The translations under genes and the position numbers were made by a program. Shown here piece after piece: positions 25,171 to 32,559 of a stretch of DNA of 64,000 nucleotides (positions within the stretch are counted from its first letter, which is position 1; the number at the start of each line of letters is the position of its first letter). Source of the DNA: Delftia acidovorans (GTDB lineage Bacteria > Pseudomonadota > Gammaproteobacteria > Burkholderiales > Burkholderiaceae_C); NCBI GenBank assembly GCA_031286585.1, contig JAITUC010000024.1, positions 310,001 to 374,000 on the forward strand, in the 5' to 3' direction. Under the pieces are notes generated by a model. That model was not told the DNA's origin, searched no databases, and worked only from the letters and a program-made list of their open reading frames with translations.

Positions 25171-25252
25171 CCCAGCCCCAAGCCTAGGGGCCAGGGCCGC
25201 GCAGCAGCTCAGCGGCGCGGCCCATGTTGCAAGCCACCACCTGGAACCCACC

Positions 25253-25975
25253 ATGCCAATGACTCCCGCGCGCCTGCACCGCATGCGTGTGCTGGCGGAA
25301 CAAGAGGCCGCCGCATCCGCCGCCATCGACCCGCACGGCCCCATGCAAGGCAGCGAATACCAGCTGATGCTGGCCACGCTCCACGCCCACAAGTCCACGC
25401 TGAAAAACATCAAGGCCGTCGAAAACAAGATTGCGGCGAAAGCCAAGTTCCTGCCCGACTTTGATGCCTACATCGACGGCGTGCTGCAGGCCGATGCCGG
25501 CGCCATGGACCCTGTGCTGGTGGAAGTGCTCGTGTGGCAGATCGACGTGGGCAACTGGCCCCGCGTCCTGGAGCTGGCCGACTACGCGCTGCGTCACCAG
25601 CTCAAGATGCCCGACCAGTACAACCGCGACCTGCCGGCCGTGGTCATGGAGGAAACCGCCGAGGCCGCCATTGCCGGAAAGCTGGCCGGCCATGACGCCA
25701 TGGTCACGCTGGCCAAGGTGGACCAGCTCACCACCGGCCTGGACATTCATGACCAGGTGCGTGCAAAGCTGCACAAGGCCATCGGCTGGGCCGCCATGGG
25801 CAAGACCACCACCACCGAAGTGGACCCCAAACAGCTGGAGCTGCAGCCCGTGCAAATCGCGCTGGAGCACCTGACACGCGCCGTCGCCTTGTTTGACAAG
25901 GTGGGCGTGAAAAAAGATGTGGAGCGATTGGAGCGCCGCTTGACCGAGCTGCAGCAGTCCGACGCTCCCACCTGA
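25253..25975 (+). CDS. M: Terminase small (endonuclease) subunit, P2 gpM family
   Basis: A 240-residue protein that recognises and cuts cos together with the ATPase. Family segments are MPMTPARLHRMRVLAEQEAA, GSEYQLMLATLHAHKSTLKN and EVLVWQIDVGNWPRVLELAD. P2 M has 247 residues. The ATG at 25253 places the conserved N-terminus; the frame is open 126 bp further upstream without a family match. Its presumed target is the cos-like core near 19,709. Confidence 0.9.
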   Translation: MPMTPARLHRMRVLAEQEAAASAAIDPHGPMQGSEYQLMLATLHAHKSTLKNIKAVENKIAAKAKFLPDFDAYIDGVLQADAGAMDPVLVEVLVWQIDVGNWPRVLELADYALRHQLKMPDQYNRDLPAVVMEETAEAAIAGKLAGHDAMVTLAKVDQLTTGLDIHDQVRAKLHKAIGWAAMGKTTTTEVDPKQLELQPVQIALEHLTRAVALFDKVGVKKDVERLERRLTELQQSDAPT

Positions 25976-26081
25976 GCGCACCCCCCGCGCCGGGCGGCTC
26001 CGTGGCCACGGCCATCTGGCCATGCCATGCACGGCCAACGCCACGGACCACCGCCCACCTACAACCCCGCCGCCGCTCACC

Positions 26082-26567
26082 ATGTCGATGATCGCCACCG
26101 CCAACCCGCCCACCTCGGCCACCGAGCCCACCGTGACCAATGACGGATGGTTCCCGGATATGTTGCCCGCTGCCGTGCGCGACGCATGCCGCCTCGACGG
26201 CACCGCGACCAGCCCCCGCCTGCTGCCGGCCCTCAAGGACGCCATGCTCAGCGTCAATGCCGAGCTGGCCGAGTGGGCGGCCGAGCAGCGCGCCCGCTGG
26301 GGTTATGAACGGCTGGGCGACGTGCCCGCGCCCCAGGTGGGCGGCGAAAGCGCCAAGCTCCTGCACTACCGCCGCGCCGTGCACGAATGCCTGCAGGCGG
26401 ATCTGCAGGAGGCCTACCGCGAAAGCGCGGCCACCAAGGTGGGCGGCGGCGGCGAAGAAGCCGTGCGCGAGGCCCTGGCGGCCAAGGTGGACTACCACCG
26501 CAAAAACCAGCGCTGGGCCATTGCCGACCTGGTGGGCCGTGCCCGCTGCACCGTGGAACTGCTGTAG
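26082..26567 (+). CDS. L: Head completion/stabilisation protein, P2 gpL family
   Basis: A 161-residue protein (P2 L has 169) that seals the DNA-filled head. It carries NDGWFPDMLPAAVRDACRLD, ALKDAMLSVNAELAEWAAEQ and the C-terminal DYHRKNQRWAIADLVGRARC. The position between M and X is as in P2. The start ATG at 26082 is chosen by family length; 26088 is also possible. Confidence 0.85.
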   Translation: MSMIATANPPTSATEPTVTNDGWFPDMLPAAVRDACRLDGTATSPRLLPALKDAMLSVNAELAEWAAEQRARWGYERLGDVPAPQVGGESAKLLHYRRAVHECLQADLQEAYRESAATKVGGGGEEAVREALAAKVDYHRKNQRWAIADLVGRARCTVELL

Positions 26568-26569
26568 CC

Positions 26570-26794
26570 ATGGCCACCACCAGCAGCCCCACCACCACCG
26601 TGCGCGCGCATGAGCACGACACGCTGGACGCCCTGTGCCACCGGCACCTGGGCCGCACGGCCGGCGCCGTGGAAGCCACGCTCAACGCCCACCCGGGCCT
26701 GGCCAAGCGGGCCGCAGGCCTGGGCGCCGGGGAGCCCGTCCAACTGGTGGCCGCGCCCGCGCGGGCCCGCCCAATGATTCAACTGTGGGACTGA
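26570..26794 (+). CDS. X: Tail protein X, P2 gpX family
   Basis: A 74-residue LysM-like tail protein thought to bind peptidoglycan or help tail assembly. The core reads VRAHEHDTLDALCHRHLG and ends RPMIQLWD, a typical X C-terminus. It starts 2 bp after the L stop. Confidence 0.85.
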   Translation: MATTSSPTTTVRAHEHDTLDALCHRHLGRTAGAVEATLNAHPGLAKRAAGLGAGEPVQLVAAPARARPMIQLWD

Positions 26795-26795
26795 T

Positions 26796-27047
26796 ATGGA
26801 CCGCGAAACCATCGTGAAAGCCGTTGCCATGGAGGGTGCCAAGGCCGCCCCGCCCGTCACCGTCGTGGCCGCCAACGTTGCCAACGGCTGGACCATGACC
26901 CACACCGCTACCGCGCTCACCATCATCTACGTGCTGCTGCAGGCGGCCTACCTGGTATGGCGCTGGAGCAATGAACGCGATGACCGCCGCGCCAAGCAGG
27001 CGCGCGAAGCCATGGACCAGGCCGAAGCCTGCAAGGTGCGGGCATGA
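26796..27047 (+). CDS. Phage holin, one predicted membrane span
   Basis: An 83-residue small membrane protein in the P2 holin position. One clear hydrophobic segment (ATALTIIYVLLQAAYLVW, about residues 38-55) is followed by a charged tail (NERDDRRAKQAREAMDQ). It would permeabilise the inner membrane and release or activate the downstream endolysin. Its stop overlaps the endolysin start (ATGA). Assignment rests on context and topology. Confidence 0.75.
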   Translation: MDRETIVKAVAMEGAKAAPPVTVVAANVANGWTMTHTATALTIIYVLLQAAYLVWRWSNERDDRRAKQAREAMDQAEACKVRA

Positions 27048-27628
27048 GCGGCCAGCGCATCCCCGCCAAGCTGCTGGGCATCGGTGCGGCCATCGTCACC
27101 GCCTGGATTGCGGCCGAGGGTTTCAGCTCGGCGCCCATCGTGCCCGTGCAGGGCGACGTGCCAACCATCGGCCACGGCGCCACGCACTACGAGGACGGCA
27201 AGCGCGTGACGATGGCAGATCCGCCCATCACGCGCGAGCGCGCCCGGCAGCTGGCCACCAACCTGCTGGAAGCGCAATACGGCACCTGCGTGCGCGACTC
27301 GCTGGGCGACACGCCCATGCATGCCGCTGAATTCGCCCAGGCTGTGGACTTTGCCGGGCAGTACGGCTGCGGCGCCTGGCGCGGCTCCAGCATGCTGGCG
27401 CGCACCCGGGCCGGCGACTATGCGGGCGCCTGCCAGGCCTACCTGGCCTATCGCTACATGACCAGCGCCCGGCAGGAGGCCGCAGGCTGGACCGCCTACC
27501 AATGGGACGGCGCGGGCCGGCCGCGCCGCTGGCGCTTTGACTGCAGCACGCCGGGCAACCGCGTTTGCCGCGGCGTCTGGACCCGGCAGCTCGCGCGGCA
27601 CAGCGCCTGCATGGAGGCCCTGACGTGA
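27044..27628 (+). CDS. Endolysin, GH24 lysozyme with signal-arrest-release N-terminus
   Basis: A 194-residue muramidase. Residues 9-24 form a weakly hydrophobic N-terminal segment (KLLGIGAAIVTAWIAA) of the signal-anchor-release type, so it may be secreted without the holin and activated on release. The catalytic region is EGFSSAPIVPVQGDVPTIGH, with E25 and downstream D38/T41 as candidate active-site residues. It overlaps holin and Rz genes by four bases each. Confidence 0.85.
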   Translation: MSGQRIPAKLLGIGAAIVTAWIAAEGFSSAPIVPVQGDVPTIGHGATHYEDGKRVTMADPPITRERARQLATNLLEAQYGTCVRDSLGDTPMHAAEFAQAVDFAGQYGCGAWRGSSMLARTRAGDYAGACQAYLAYRYMTSARQEAAGWTAYQWDGAGRPRRWRFDCSTPGNRVCRGVWTRQLARHSACMEALT

Positions 27629-28206
27629 CACCACACCACCACCAGCGCGGCCTGCTCGGCTCGCAATTCCTGCTGTCCGGCGTGCTGCTCCTGGCCTTGC
27701 TCCTGGCCACGTTCTACATGGGCGTGCTCTACGAAGGCCGCAGCGCCGCCAAGGCCCAGCAGACCGCCCTGCAGGATCAGCAGCGCAAGGCCGACGAGGC
27801 TGTGGACAAGCTGCGCGCCGAGCGCGACGACACAGAGCGCGACTTGCGCAAGCAGATCGCCGACCACAAAGCCAAACTCGAAACCATCCAAGGAGCCGCC
27901 AATGCCTCTCACCAAACCCATGTCGCTGGCGTGCGTGCTGGCACTGTCCGCGTGCGCGTCCCCATCGTCCCTGCAGTGCCCTCCAGCTGTGGACCTTCGC
28001 CACGCGGCCCCGCCCAGGGTGGAGCCGCTGGGCCTGAAACCGCGTATGCCCAACTTGACCCAGAGGCAGCAGCAAATCTTGCCGGCATCGCCCACGATGG
28101 GGACCAGGGAATCCGGGAGCTGAATTACTGCATCGACCGATACGAGCTGATGCGCAAGGCCATGGACCGCTGGACCGAGCAGACGCTGGCCGGCATGGGG
28201 GGCTGA
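27625..28206 (+). CDS. Rz-like spanin, inner-membrane subunit
   Basis: A 193-residue protein with a GTG start overlapping the lysozyme stop (GTGA). It has one N-terminal membrane helix (LLSGVLLLALLLATFYMGVL) and a long periplasmic coiled coil (DQQRKADEAVDKLRAERDDT), the layout of i-spanins that fuse inner and outer membranes in the last step of lysis. The C-terminal part overlaps the nested Rz1-like frame. Confidence 0.85.
   Translation: MTPHHHQRGLLGSQFLLSGVLLLALLLATFYMGVLYEGRSAAKAQQTALQDQQRKADEAVDKLRAERDDTERDLRKQIADHKAKLETIQGAANASHQTHVAGVRAGTVRVRVPIVPAVPSSCGPSPRGPAQGGAAGPETAYAQLDPEAAANLAGIAHDGDQGIRELNYCIDRYELMRKAMDRWTEQTLAGMGG
27902..28123 (+). CDS. Rz1-like outer-membrane lipoprotein, nested in Rz
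   Basis: A 73-residue ORF entirely inside the Rz-like gene in another frame. It begins MPLTKPMSLACVLALSAC, a lipoprotein signal peptide with lipobox LSAC, followed by a Pro-rich mature part. The Rz/Rz1 nested pair is a hallmark of Gram-negative phage spanins. Confidence 0.85.
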   Translation: MPLTKPMSLACVLALSACASPSSLQCPPAVDLRHAAPPRVEPLGLKPRMPNLTQRQQQILPASPTMGTRESGS

Positions 28207-28207
28207 C

Positions 28208-28744
28208 ATGCTCAAGCTGCAGAGCCTGCGCGACTTCCTGGCCCAATGCGCGCCCGACCTGGCGCGCGACCCTGAGAATTTCATCGTCTATGGCGATGAC
28301 GGCCGCCTCATCGCCACGGGCACGGCCTCGCTGTCCTTCGAGTACCGATACACAGCCTATGCCACCCTGCTGGGCTACGCGGGCCACCCGGACGCCATCA
28401 TGGTGCCTCTGCTGGCCTGGTGCCAGGTCAACCAGCCCGAGCTGTTCGACAACCCCGCCAAGCGTGAGAACGCCATACGCTTTGGCGTGGCACCGCAAAG
28501 CGCATTCACCTACGACCTGGGCATAGAGATAGACCTCACAGAGCGCGCCATTGTCACGCCCGACCCGGGCCACGACACGCGCCTGCGCATCACACACCCC
28601 GACGAACCCGGCGCCGTAGGTCTGCAGCGCTTCGATGGCAAGGACGTGCGGCAGCTCGAAGTCTGGGAGCTGTGGATGCGGGACGAAAAGCTTGCGACCT
28701 GGGAATTTCTGCCGCCCGCCTGGCGCCAACGCATGCCGCTGTAA
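28208..28744 (+). CDS. R: Tail completion protein, P2 gpR family
   Basis: A 178-residue protein beginning LKLQSLRDFLAQCAPDLARD, with FSLEYRYTA-like and MVPLLAWCQVNQPELFDN segments typical of P2 R (155 residues). It acts in head-tail joining. Gene order R-S-V follows P2. Confidence 0.85.
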   Translation: MLKLQSLRDFLAQCAPDLARDPENFIVYGDDGRLIATGTASLSFEYRYTAYATLLGYAGHPDAIMVPLLAWCQVNQPELFDNPAKRENAIRFGVAPQSAFTYDLGIEIDLTERAIVTPDPGHDTRLRITHPDEPGAVGLQRFDGKDVRQLEVWELWMRDEKLATWEFLPPAWRQRMPL

Positions 28745-28747
28745 ACC

Positions 28748-29218
28748 ATGGCCCAGGAACTCAAGGCCCTGGAAGATTGGGCCGGCGCCTTCCTCGAAAA
28801 GCTCAGCCCGCCTGAGCGCAAACGCCTGGCGGCCCAGGTGGCGCGCAGCCTGCGCACCACCAACACGCGCCGCATGACGCAGCAGCAGGCGCCAGACGGC
28901 AGCCGCTGGGAAGCGCGCAAGCCACCCCCGTCGCTCAAGGGCCGGCGCAAGCCCCGCTTTGAAACCAAGACCGGCCCCATGATGGCCAAGCTCAAGCGCG
29001 CCAAGGCCCTGCAGGCCAAGGGCCAGACAGACGGCGCCGTGGTCGAATTCCTGGGCCGGGCCCAGCGCGTGGCCCGCGTCCACCACTTCGGGGAAACCGA
29101 CAACGTGAACCCCGGCCGAGGCCCGCGCTACGACTACCCGGCACGCGAGCTGCTGGGCTACGGGGACGAGGATCTGGACAAACTGCGCACCCTGGTGCTG
29201 CAGCACCTGAAACTCTAG
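28748..29218 (+). CDS. S: Tail completion protein, P2 gpS (phage virion morphogenesis) family
   Basis: A 156-residue protein with the virion-morphogenesis pattern LSPPERKRLAAQVARSLRTT, MTQQQAPDGSRWEARK, MMAKLKRAKALQAKGQTDGA, the central QRVARVHHFGETDNVNP and the end YPARELLGYGDEDLDKLRTL. P2 S has 150 residues. It follows R by 3 bp. Confidence 0.9.
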   Translation: MAQELKALEDWAGAFLEKLSPPERKRLAAQVARSLRTTNTRRMTQQQAPDGSRWEARKPPPSLKGRRKPRFETKTGPMMAKLKRAKALQAKGQTDGAVVEFLGRAQRVARVHHFGETDNVNPGRGPRYDYPARELLGYGDEDLDKLRTLVLQHLKL

Positions 29219-29297
29219 ATCGCCTCTCGGCGGTTGCACCGCCAGGCACCGGCCATGCTTGTGGCCTTCGCGCGCGTGCGTGGCCACCATGGGGGCC

Positions 29298-29897
29298 ATG
29301 GAATCGCCCGTCGCACAATCCGAATCGCCCTACGAGACTGCCCGCCGTCTGGAGAACGCCATACGGCGCGGCACCGTGGCCGCCGTGCGGCTGGCCAGCC
29401 CGGCCCGCATCCGCATCAAGGTGGGCGACAACACCACGGACTGGCTCCCCTGGCTGGCACTGCGCGCTGGCGGCGCCCAGGGCGGCCGGCACTGGTCCCC
29501 GCCCGTGGTGGGCGAGCAGGCCGTGGTGTTGTGCCAGGGCGGCGACATGACCCAGGGCGTGGCCCTTGTGGGCCTGTACTCCGACGCCATGCCGCAGCCC
29601 AGCGACCAGCCCGATTGCGAGCGCATGGAGTGGGCAGAGCACAACTACCTGCAGTGGCTGCGCGGCGCCCTGGAAATCCTCTGCCTTGAATCCATCACGC
29701 TGGACGTGGGGCAGGGCCAGTGCCGCCTGCAAATGACGCCTGACAGCCTGCAGTTCAACGTGGGCGGCGCATCGCTCAGCATGACGGCCGAGCGCATCAC
29801 TACCAGCGTGGATATCGTGGCCCAGGGCATCAGCCTCGCCAGCCACCGCCACAGCGGGGTGGAGCCAGGCCCTGCCAACACCGGGGGGCCTCTGTGA
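29298..29897 (+). CDS. V: Baseplate assembly protein, P2 gpV (spike) family
   Basis: A 199-residue membrane-piercing spike protein (P2 V has 211). The OB-fold part reads NAIRRGTVAAVRLASPARIR, NTTDWLPWLALRAGG and GEQAVVLCQGGDMTQGVALV; the C-terminal beta-helix ends in SLASHRHSGVEPGPANTGGP, with the HxH-type iron-binding tip motif. Start 29298 or the in-frame ATG at 29289. Confidence 0.9.
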   Translation: MESPVAQSESPYETARRLENAIRRGTVAAVRLASPARIRIKVGDNTTDWLPWLALRAGGAQGGRHWSPPVVGEQAVVLCQGGDMTQGVALVGLYSDAMPQPSDQPDCERMEWAEHNYLQWLRGALEILCLESITLDVGQGQCRLQMTPDSLQFNVGGASLSMTAERITTSVDIVAQGISLASHRHSGVEPGPANTGGPL

Positions 29898-30253
29898 TGA
29901 TGGACCGCAACACCGGCCGCGCCATCACCGAGGTGGAACATCTGCGCCAATCCATTGGCGACATCCTGGCCACGCCCATCGGCACGCGCGTCATGCGCCG
30001 CGACTACGGCTCGCTTGTGCCCGCGCTGGTGGACCAGCCCGACAACCGCACCACCGAAATCCGCCTGCTGTCGGCCGCCGCCAGTGCCCTGATGCGCTGG
30101 GAGCCGCGCTTGCAGCTGCAGCAGCTCCACATCGAGCGCGACCCGCTGACCAAGGGCCGGGCCACCATCACCGTGGTGGGCAACCTGCTGACCGGCGCCG
30201 CCGCCAAGGCCCGTGCCCTGCGCCTGGCTGTCACCGTTGGGGGCGCGCCATGA
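29897..30253 (+). CDS. W: Baseplate wedge protein, P2 gpW (gp25-like) family
   Basis: A 118-residue gp25-like protein: EVEHLRQSIGDILATPIGTR with VMRRDYGSLVPALVDQPDN. P2 W has 115 residues. The ATG shares a base with the V stop (TGATG). Confidence 0.92.
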   Translation: MMDRNTGRAITEVEHLRQSIGDILATPIGTRVMRRDYGSLVPALVDQPDNRTTEIRLLSAAASALMRWEPRLQLQQLHIERDPLTKGRATITVVGNLLTGAAAKARALRLAVTVGGAP

Positions 30254-31104
30254 GTCAATCCCTGGGCACCGACCTGGCCACCCTCCCCGCCCCGCAGATC
30301 ATCGAGCCGCTGGACTTCGAGCAGATACTGGCCGACCTTAAGGCCGACATACTGGCCCGCGCGCCCGAGCTGGCCGAAGTCCTGGCGCTCGAATCCGATC
30401 CCATCGTCAAGCTGCTGGAGGCATGCGCCTACCGTGAGCTGCTGTACCGCGCCCGCGTCAACGATGCCGCCCGCGCCCACCTGCTGGCATTTGCCACGGG
30501 CGGCGACCTCGACCACCTGGCCGCGCAGTACGGCGTGACCCGCCAGGATGGCGAAGCCGACGACCGCCTGCGCACCCGCCTGCAGCTGCGCATCGCCGCC
30601 CTGGCCGGCCAGGGCACGCGCGAGCACTACGAATTCCACGCCCTCACCGCCTCGCCCCTGGTGCGCTCCGTGCGGGCCAGCCAGCAGACCCCGGGCAGCG
30701 TGCTGGTCATGCTGTGGGTCACCGACCAGGCGCAGGCACAGGCCGTGCGGCAGCTGGTGTCCCAGACCCTGAATGCCGACAGCGCCCGCATGCTGGGCGT
30801 GCCCGTCAATGTGGCCGTGGCCGTGCCACGCCCCATCGACATCACCGCCCGCATCACCCGCACGCGCACCGCCCCGGCCGGCCTGCTGCAGCAGCTGCAG
30901 GCGCGCCTGCAGGCGGCCTTTGCGGGCATGACCAGCCTGGATGGCAGCGTGGCGCGCAGCTACATCACCACGCTGCTGCATGTCGATGGCGTGCACGCCG
31001 TGGACTACCCGGACAACGCCCGGCCCGCGCCCATCACACCCATCGCCGCCGGCGAATTCCCGGCCCTGGGCGCCGTGGACCTGATCGACGCGGGGGTGGC
31101 CTGA
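30250..31104 (+). CDS. J: Baseplate protein, P2 gpJ family
   Basis: A 284-residue baseplate J-like protein with IIEPLDFEQILADLKADILA, ALESDPIVKLLEACAYRELL and the C-terminal YPDNARPAPITPIAAGEFPA. P2 J has 302 residues. It overlaps W (ATGA) and I (TGATG). Confidence 0.92.
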   Translation: MSQSLGTDLATLPAPQIIEPLDFEQILADLKADILARAPELAEVLALESDPIVKLLEACAYRELLYRARVNDAARAHLLAFATGGDLDHLAAQYGVTRQDGEADDRLRTRLQLRIAALAGQGTREHYEFHALTASPLVRSVRASQQTPGSVLVMLWVTDQAQAQAVRQLVSQTLNADSARMLGVPVNVAVAVPRPIDITARITRTRTAPAGLLQQLQARLQAAFAGMTSLDGSVARSYITTLLHVDGVHAVDYPDNARPAPITPIAAGEFPALGAVDLIDAGVA

Positions 31105-32051
31105 TGGACGCCCGCCGCAGCATCCTGCCCCCCGCATCCACCAGTCTGGAGCGCGTGGTGGACACCACGCTGCCGAGCGACTGGGGCACCATGGCCGACG
31201 CGGCCGAGCCGGCCAGCACCGCCCAGCACCCGGCCCTGCTGCCCTGGCTGGCACAGCAGTGGCAGCTGGGGCAATTCGAGCGGTACTTTTCCGACCCGCG
31301 CGAGCTGCTGGCCAAGGCCCTGCCCTGGCTGCGCGAGCGCGGCAGCGCCGCCGCCGTGCGCCGCGCGCTGGCCTGGCAGGGCTACCTGAGCGTGACCCTG
31401 GAAGAGGACGGCGCCCGCCTGCACATCAACCCGGGCCGCGAAGTCAGCAATGCCGATATCGCGCGCATGGCCCATGTGGTGCGGGCCAGCATCCCGCTGC
31501 ACGTCCATTTCTACCGGGTGTTCTACCGCTTCGACTTGCGCGCCCTGCGCTGGGACCGCGCGCCCAAGCTGGACGGCGCCCTGTGGGACAACGACAGCGG
31601 CACGCCCGTGGACGTGGGCGAGGGTGAGCCGCCCGTCATCGGCAGCCAAGGCCGCATCAACCAGTCCCAGGCCCAGCGCCCCAACCTCACCCCGCTGCGC
31701 AGCGCCGACCACCAGCACACCAGCGGCCGCATGCGCCGCGCTGACCAGCAGCGCCTGGATGTGTGGCGCTGGGACGGCCGCATGCAGCGCCTGCCAGCCG
31801 GGGGGCAGCTGCAGCACACGCCTGGCCAGACCGCACCACATGCCCCGCATCAACCCTTGAGCGCCTACGGCGAGGCCTGGGCGGCCAGCGCGGGCACGCG
31901 GCCCAGCCAATCGCCAGGGGCCACCAGCCACTGGACTGCCGGCGCCGCCCGGCCCCGCGTGGCACCTGCCCGGGGCTGGACGGGCCGCTGGGACGGCGAC
32001 CGCTGGCAGCAATCGAACATCCACAGCAAGACCACCGAATCCACCGAATAG
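31104..32051 (+). CDS. I: Tail protein I, P2 gpI family, with long C-terminal extension
   Basis: A 315-residue protein. Residues 1-185 match P2 gpI (176 residues): ILPPASTSLERVVDTTLPSD, PWLAQQWQLGQFERYFSDPR and HVHFYRVFYRFDLRALRWD. Residues about 190-315 are an added Gln/His/Ala/Gly-rich, low-complexity tail without a recognised domain. The protein attaches fibres to the baseplate in P2; the extension may serve as a linker for the unusual fibre set downstream. Confidence 0.88.
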   Translation: MDARRSILPPASTSLERVVDTTLPSDWGTMADAAEPASTAQHPALLPWLAQQWQLGQFERYFSDPRELLAKALPWLRERGSAAAVRRALAWQGYLSVTLEEDGARLHINPGREVSNADIARMAHVVRASIPLHVHFYRVFYRFDLRALRWDRAPKLDGALWDNDSGTPVDVGEGEPPVIGSQGRINQSQAQRPNLTPLRSADHQHTSGRMRRADQQRLDVWRWDGRMQRLPAGGQLQHTPGQTAPHAPHQPLSAYGEAWAASAGTRPSQSPGATSHWTAGAARPRVAPARGWTGRWDGDRWQQSNIHSKTTESTE

Positions 32052-32063
32052 ACGGAGCACCGC

Positions 32064-32552
32064 ATGCAAACACTGCAAGACGCCGGCCGCATTGCCCTGG
32101 CCAAATCCCTGGCCGCCATGCCCTGCCATATCGCATGGGGGCGCGGCGATGGCCTGTGGCAAGTCGCCCCCGCCAACCCCACCGACCGCACCGCACTGCG
32201 CGACGAAATAGGCCGCCGCACCGTGGTGGACGTGGGCTATGCCCGCCCTGGCACCTTGGCAGACCACGATATCGAGCTGCCCGGCCCCATCTACTACAAG
32301 ATCAGCGCCGAGCCCACGCCCTACCTGGTGCTGCGCACCACCTTTGCCTTCGCCGATGCCCAGGGCGAAACCGTGCGCGAATGCGGCGTGTTCTTCGGCA
32401 CCGTGGCCAAGCCTGGCGTGCCCGCTGGCAAACGCTACCTCACGCCCGGCGAGATAGAGAACCCCGGCACTGTGTATTGCCTGGAGAACCGGCCGCCCGT
32501 GCTGCGCAGCGGCACGACCAAGGCCACGGAAGAAATCGTCATCCCCCTGTGA
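32064..32552 (+). CDS. Phage tail protein of unknown role, fibre region
   Basis: A 162-residue protein beginning MQTLQDAGRIALAKSLAAMP, with GRGDGLWQVAPANPTDRTAL and ELPGPIYYKISAEPTPYLVL. It sits where P2 has tail-fibre gene H, between I and the DUF4815-like fibre gene. Similar small proteins accompany Mu/P2-type fibres of Burkholderiales phages as I recall; no enzymatic motif is visible. Confidence 0.7.
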   Translation: MQTLQDAGRIALAKSLAAMPCHIAWGRGDGLWQVAPANPTDRTALRDEIGRRTVVDVGYARPGTLADHDIELPGPIYYKISAEPTPYLVLRTTFAFADAQGETVRECGVFFGTVAKPGVPAGKRYLTPGEIENPGTVYCLENRPPVLRSGTTKATEEIVIPL

Positions 32553-32559
32553 GCCGCGC